Assembly: GCF_030704535.1 (NCBI RefSeq)
Contig: NC_081819.1
Span: 20,804,001 to 20,868,000 of the forward strand
Source of the DNA: Vitis vinifera
Lineage: Eukaryota > Streptophyta > Magnoliopsida > Vitales > Vitaceae
DNA length: 64,000 nucleotides
Reading direction: 5' to 3'
A model generated the notes under the pieces. That model made no database searches, was not told the origin of the DNA, and was given only the letters and a program-made list of their open reading frames with translations. The position numbers and the translations under genes are program-made. Shown piece after piece: positions 58,295 through 64,000 of the stretch (within the stretch, counting starts at the first letter, position 1; each line of letters opens with the position of its first letter).

Positions 58295-60984
58295 CAATGT
58301 TTATTTTTTATTTTGTTTCTCTTGCATTTATTGCAGGCCAAACTTGTCACAAAATACTTTGTCAAGTTCCTTTCTAATCTCTCTCCCCTCTAGCAATCTC
58401 CAATGGACCCAGTCATTCTCTCAAGCCTTCAAAATCGACACAAGGACTAACAAAATGTGTGGACAATAACATCACGAATCATGAATAATCAATTGCATGC
58501 CTTCCTGATATTAAATATTGAATGTGATGTTAGAAAATTCTTAAAATTACAAATAATAAAATTGAAAATTCAACATCATACCTTTAGCTATGGTAATCAA
58601 ATTCACAATTTATGGGAGTAAATAAAAAATAGAAGAAAATTAGGGATTCATTGGATAGTTCTTCCAAAACCTTATGTCCATGCACCAATGGAAACTTAAT
58701 CATAAACTTCTTATTGTGAATAGAGATTTTTATCCCTATGAAGTTTTAACATATAATATAATATTTCTTGATATCTTCTTCCCATAAAAAAAAAAAGATA
58801 AAATAAATACTGATGGGTAGTTACCATTAAAAGATGAGTCACATGGTAGCTAGATGTGTCTCACATTTTAGGGAAAATAATGTCTCAATGGATTTAATTT
58901 TAAATGGATCATAAAAATTGAAACATTTATTTTATTTTATTTAAAATAAAAAATGTTTCCAACATGTCAGGCCGATGCGCACACACGAGATCCATACTGT
59001 CACAAATTCATTTCCAAACTAGTTATGAACCATAACCTAATTCATTTCCAAACTAGTTATGAACTAGAACCTAACTTCACCTGGCCTCCATTTGCTGTGA
59101 TATGTTGTCTTCATGGTTAATGTGTCATCCCTATGCTAAACATTGAAAAAAGATGTTAGGGGCAACTTACTTTATCAAATATTTGATTTATGTACTATCA
59201 TTTTGATAGACATTAAAATTAATTATTTCTCAAAAAAAAAAATTCAATAGAAAAAATCTCAAACCAAAGAAAAGTACTTAGCATTAAACTCGAGAGAGTT
59301 GCACCACATATATATTTGTAGCTTAGGACCACGGGGTTCTCACATCCATCAAGTTTTCGTGCTTGATTTGTGTATTTGGCCGCCAAACATACAGAAATTG
59401 TAGCTCAAAATCTACTGGTTTAATTAAAGTGGCAGATTTTAAATTTTTATTTATTTCTTTGTGTATGGACTTTTAAGGTTCAAAATCAAGTGGGAAAGAG
59501 ACAGCCCGCACCCTCAACTTTGCATTGAGTTGGATCTACTAATTAATTGGTAGCCAATAATCTTTTTTTTTCTTTCCTTCTGATCATACATATCCATTTA
59601 GAATTGATATTCAAGAGGATGTCAAGACTCAGATTTGTTTTTCTTTTCAGATTTTCTTGGCTACCAATCATCATATCAAGAATTTTACATGAAATAAAAA
59701 ATAAAAAATATCAATAATTTACTTTTTTTTATCTGTATTTCTATCCCTTGAATTGAAAGTGGAGCTAAGAAGAAAGAAAATATCCTAAACAACTAAAGTC
59801 CTTGAAATTAATCTCAATTTGATCTTAAAAAAATAAATAAGTGGAAGAAAACCATAAACCTTATTTCTGCAAGATTCAAACCCATCTATAATCCACATAT
59901 TTCACCACTCCTAATGTCCACACTCTTTAAACCACCTCACTTTTTATACGAAATGTTTGTTTATAAAAGAAAAAACTCTAAAATAAAAAATAAATAATAA
60001 TAATAATAAAAAACATGTTAAAAGGAAGAGAAACATTTATGTAGAAGAGTGGTTGTTGATATGACAAGTGAAATGGTCATTTTAAGGAATAATTATATGA
60101 CTAGTGCGTGTATTTAGAAAAATTGTGGTCCTTTTCTCTATATTTTTTCAAAGTAAGAATTGAAAACCCACTTTCCCTGTTATTTATACTTGTGTTTGTG
60201 GGTTGTTTTAAAAATAATTATAAAGGTAAGGAGAATGATTGATTAAAAATAAAGCATAAAAAAAATTATTTTTAATAAATATTTAGAAACATAAAAAAAC
60301 AAGTTAAGAATATTCTAAACTCTCAAATGAAGTTTTGTTCTAACAATTTTTTAGAACAAGTTTCTAAAACATTGTCAAATATATCTTTAATTTTCTATTG
60401 AAATGCCCATGTTGCAATTCAACTTGATGACATAAAGTATAATAAATTTAGAAATATTTTTAAAGTATCATATTTTAAAAAGAATTTTTAAGATATGCTA
60501 TAGTCGTTTATATTATAATTTATATCTCAAATTACTCATATTCATGAATGGTTTTTATATAGTTATTTAAAAAGCAGTATAACTTTATTTCTTCTAACAA
60601 GGTGTATTGCTAATATTGTAATTATATACTTGAACATATTACTATCTAATAAAATTTTAAAGGATATAACATATAAGGACTTGAAAGAATATTCTTGAAA
60701 ATTTAGCATGTATCTAATTTTCATGCCTATCTAACCAAGAATTTGAAATGAAAATGAAATTCACTTTACAACTTTGAATCAAATCATCCTCAAATAAGAA
60801 AAGTTCCATCACTAATCTTTTGTGGAAAAACCTTCAAATCCTTTCTTCTTTTTCTTCTTTTTAATAATTTATATGGTCTCTATCATTAATCCTAAATTCA
60901 ATTTGAAATTCGATTCTAGAAATAAATAGTATGACTTCTTGTTCTAAACCCAGGTTGATCCTATAAATAGGAGCACAACCAACA
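58295..60984. other. Intergenic region between the copia element and C'; no gene seen
   Basis: Counterpart of 7776-10457 with few differences. CAATG at 58295-58299 is the right target-site duplication. It includes the MITE-like block at about 60195-60350. Confidence 0.75.
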
Positions 60985-61893
60985 ATGGTGGAGGCACGCC
61001 ATCTTTCCATTTCTATTCGTCTGTTGTTTTTTCATTCTGAAAGCAGCTAGCACCCTGGAAACCCAATCAGGTTTGAAGGACGCACTTAAGCCTATTAGAA
61101 CTGCGCCCAAAGAAGGTGATGAAAAGGGAATGGTAGTTAAGCGTCATGATCAGGAAGATCATCAGCCATTGAGTCCAATGGCTCGTTTGTTTCATGAACC
61201 TGACTGCGATCTCTATGTTATCGGCATGATCGGCACGAAAACTCGCATCGACCCTGATGTGTTTAAAGCCAACCTGGTGCATAGTCTCCTTAAACACCCT
61301 CGTTTCTCTAGTCTGCATGTAGAAATCTTGCATGCCAGAAGGAATGAACTTGCCATTTAGTAATTTAAAGCTACATTGAACATTTTTGAACTAAAATGCA
61401 GCGGTATTTCAAAATCAGGTTATGGAGGAGGAAAAGGGAGGAGAGACGAAATGGGTTCCAACAAAAGTTGATTTGGAAAACCACGTTATAGTTCCAGACA
61501 TGTGTTCCGACATGGAAACATCATCAGACAAGTACGTGGAAGACTACATTTGCAACCTCACTAAAACAACCCTAGACTTTTCCAAGCCATTATGGGACCT
61601 TCATCTCCTCAACGTGAAAACCTCCGACGCCGAGGCCGTCGCCGTTTTCAGGATTCATCACTCCCTCGGCGATGGCACGTCTCTCATGTCTCTTTTACTT
61701 GCCTGCACACGCAGAGCCTCAGATCCCATGGCTCTGCCTTCTGTTCCCATGATGAAGAAATCAAAATCATCGGCTGGGTCTGGAAGGTGGTGGAAGGCTT
61801 TCAGACAGTACAGTCCCTGATCCTCACCAGCTGTTTGATGACCTTGAAGAGTCTTTCAACCTCATCAAGAATGCTGTGATGGCTAGAGACTAA
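60985..61893 (+). pseudogene. WSD1-like pseudogene C' with exon 2 fused to exon 7
   Basis: Duplicate of pseudogene C. It shares the CTG at the start codon (61055-61057), the lost exon 1 donor with its extra bases (one base differs: CATGCCAG against CATGCAAG) and the exon 2/exon 7 join at 61806/61807. Exon 2 (from 61419) still encodes HHSLGDG, but the frame ends at 61818-61820. Confidence 0.92.
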
Positions 61894-62569
61894 ACTCCAC
61901 AGAATGTCATGTAGCAAGGGCTAGGGTCAATGTAATTAATATATATAATGTTCTGAAATAATTGTCTTAAGGTTCCTGCAATAATGATGTTGTATTAGAT
62001 GGCTCTCTACTAAGTAAAAATGCCTCTCTACTGTATTTTTATCTTAATTCAAGTTCATATTTTTTGGACTTTATTTCATTTTTATTTACTGTATTTTGAT
62101 GACTAATTATGGGTTCTTTCTAATTTCATCTTTTAATTTTTTATTCTCCTTTTTTTTTTTTTTTGATTCCTCAGATCTTTTGCAGTATCTTAATTTTAAG
62201 GCTTAAATTCTACTTCATTTCATTAATTTCTTCCATAATTTTTAATTTTTATTATTATTAAATAATTGTAATAGCATTAATATGAAGTTCTGGGCTGGCT
62301 TACATAAGAACCCATCTCCTAGTTTATATTGATCCCTACCATTTTATTAATGGATATAACTATCAAAATGCTTTCAAAACACATTTGCCATTTAAATTAA
62401 AATATTAATTAACTTTCTATAGAAATATCTTCAATAGAGTGTTAGTGACAAAATGGTATAAAAAAAAAAAAAAAAAGAATGTTTTAACAACAATCACCTT
62501 AAAATCCTTCATGTGCTACAAAACAAATTGATTGGTTTAATATTCATCATGAAATTTCATGTTAATTAA
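61894..62569. other. 3' flank of D type
   Basis: Counterpart of 11367-12039 and of 32997-33669. No gene is seen. Confidence 0.75.
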
Positions 62570-63724
62570 GCTTTAGCTGAGATGATGGAGAAGGGGTCTA
62601 AAGTGAAAGGGGGAAATTGGATTGGATCTATGCTCCTCCTTTTTGCCATTGTCTTATACGATGACCCTTTAAATTATATTCGTCAAACTAAAGCCACAAT
62701 CGATCGAAAGAAGCGTTACCATGAAGCTATATTTACATTTTTCATTATTAAGATGGTTCTCAAATTATTTGGTGCTAAGGTATGAAATTCCTTATCCATA
62801 ATATTGAAGATCACCTAGGAAATTATTGATTTTCAAACTCATGTTCTTAAATAATAATAATAATAATAATAATAAAATCTAATATCTATTTTTTGTTTCT
62901 TTCCTTTCTATTTTCTTCTTGTGATCTTACCTAGGATTTTTTATTTTTTATTTTTGCATGGCAAATAAGTTGCAGCATTTTTATACCATAGAGTTATAAA
63001 TCACACAACAATGTGCTTCTCAAATGTAGTTGGACCTATGGAATAAATCGGTTTTTATGGCCATCCAATGGCTTTCCTTGCTCCAAGCGTTTACGGCTAA
63101 CCTCATGTAAGTCTATATATATATAGTTATTTGATTAAATGGGTTATTGAAAACTCAAATTTGGACAAATGACCTTCATGGTTTGAAAGTATGAACTATG
63201 ATCGAGAAATTATATTTGTATTCATCAAATTTTTCTTTACATTTATCATATTTACACATTCACTTTAAAATACTAACTATATTAACACATCACCTACAAA
63301 TTTCCAATATCATAAAAACACTCTTCGCATTCTTCTCTTCTATACCTATCTTCTTTTTTTTCTCTATTAACTTTTTTCTTCTCAATAATAAATCCTAAAA
63401 GAAACTATCTTTTAGGGCTTATTCTTCATGTAAATTTTGACTAAAAAAATTTGTTCTAGAAACAATTAGAAAAAATTTATAAAAAATTAGAAATGAGAAA
63501 TCATGAAAAAGTGCAAAAGAAATTATATTTGGACTGATTTTTTACTCTGTGTTTTGTGGTAGGGATTGATGATTGATTTTCAAAGTTATATCAATAAAAT
63601 GATATTTGTTCTTTCGGTTGATGAAGAAATAATTCCCGATCCTCACCAATTATGTGATGATCTTGAAGAGTCACTCAAGTTTATGTTGACATTGCAAGAG
63701 GGTTTGTCCATAAAAATTCCATAA
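62570..63724 (+). pseudogene. WSD1-like 3' gene fragment (exons 5-7) after C'
   Basis: Exons 5 (62570-62779), 6 (62970-63106) and 7 (63563-63724). In addition to the stops shared with the fragment at 12040, the exon 5 acceptor here reads aattaag in place of aattag|g, a further loss that happened after the large duplication. Exon 7 has the same internal deletion as the left copy. Confidence 0.9.
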
Positions 63725-64000
63725 AATAAGAATGATTAGTACATGTTACATCTGTGTGAACTATGAAGATCTGTGTGCTCTTATGGTCATTTGCAGTTTT
63801 AATAGTATGTGTTTTATAAATCTAAAGTGAAATGTTTTATTTTTGAATAAATTTTGAACTTTCTAATGTTATATATATGTCACATGCATGTATGCTTTGA
63901 AATTTTTATATGAGAATAAGACATGTGGGTCATGCCTTGTTCTGGGAATGGGCCTAACTTGGGCCAGGCTTGGGCTTGAGCCTAACTGGGTCTTAAGTTG
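63725..64000. other. 3' flank, cut by the window end
   Basis: Counterpart of 13204-13479. No gene is seen. Confidence 0.7.

Larger units (their letters stand above)
44654..64000 (+). repeat. Segmental duplication, right copy (partial)
   Basis: Direct repeat of 1-13479, with the same gene relics and gene in the same order: A', B', C' and the 3' fragment. The copia element at 52458-58294 is extra. The copy is cut by the window end at a point matching base 13479, so it is not known whether the gypsy element was duplicated too. Confidence 0.95.

Overview
This is nuclear DNA from a flowering plant, almost certainly a eudicot. It is AT-rich and intron-rich, with GT-AG introns, AT microsatellites, MITE-like repeats and plant-type Ty3/gypsy and Ty1/copia elements. 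Grapevine (Vitis) is my best guess, from the tandem WSD1-like acyltransferase array and a ~10.5 kb gypsy element, but the sequence alone does not prove it. No tRNA, rRNA, CRISPR array or bacterial-type operon was seen.

The host genes form one tandem array of WSD1-like O-acyltransferases (wax ester synthase/diacylglycerol acyltransferase), all on the + strand with a shared 7-exon structure. Three copies look intact: B (3072-6846, 510 aa), D (29600-32996, 499 aa) and B' (47721-51523, 510 aa). Each keeps the HHxxxDG active-site motif and the C-terminal NVVGP motif. Around them lie broken copies. A and A' are 5' fragments at 997 and 45650. C and C' (10458, 60985) have exon 2 fused to exon 7. Orphan 3' halves with exons 5-7 sit at 12040, 33670 (E) and 62570. 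F (37354-38621) is an exon 3-7 relic.

At larger scale, bases 1-13479 reappear as 44654-64000, a direct duplication with a period of about 44.65 kb whose outer ends are outside the window. In B versus B' coding exons I counted 14 differences in 1533 bp. The main structural difference is a Ty1/copia element (52458-58294, minus strand, TSD CAATG) in the right copy only; its empty site is 7776-7780. A smaller, older repeat relates the C unit (about 8640-15306) to the D+E unit (about 25800-36880).

Mobile DNA: a complete Tat-type Ty3/gypsy element at 15307-25795 (788-bp LTRs, TSD ATGTT) has gag-pol in one frame broken by two stops, and carries an intron-containing antisense gene with its own TATA box. 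A decayed Tnt1-like copia lies at about 41199-44125. A CCGGTT-rich element lies near 38915-39775, and MITE-like inserts occur in introns and flanks. The array reads as a birth-and-death gene family: repeated unequal exchange, internal deletion, exon loss and retrotransposon insertion, leaving three plausible enzymes for wax ester or triacylglycerol synthesis. I saw no clearly novel biological system. The most unusual items are the antisense gene in the gypsy element, and the mismatch between copia LTR divergence and the divergence of the duplicated segments.
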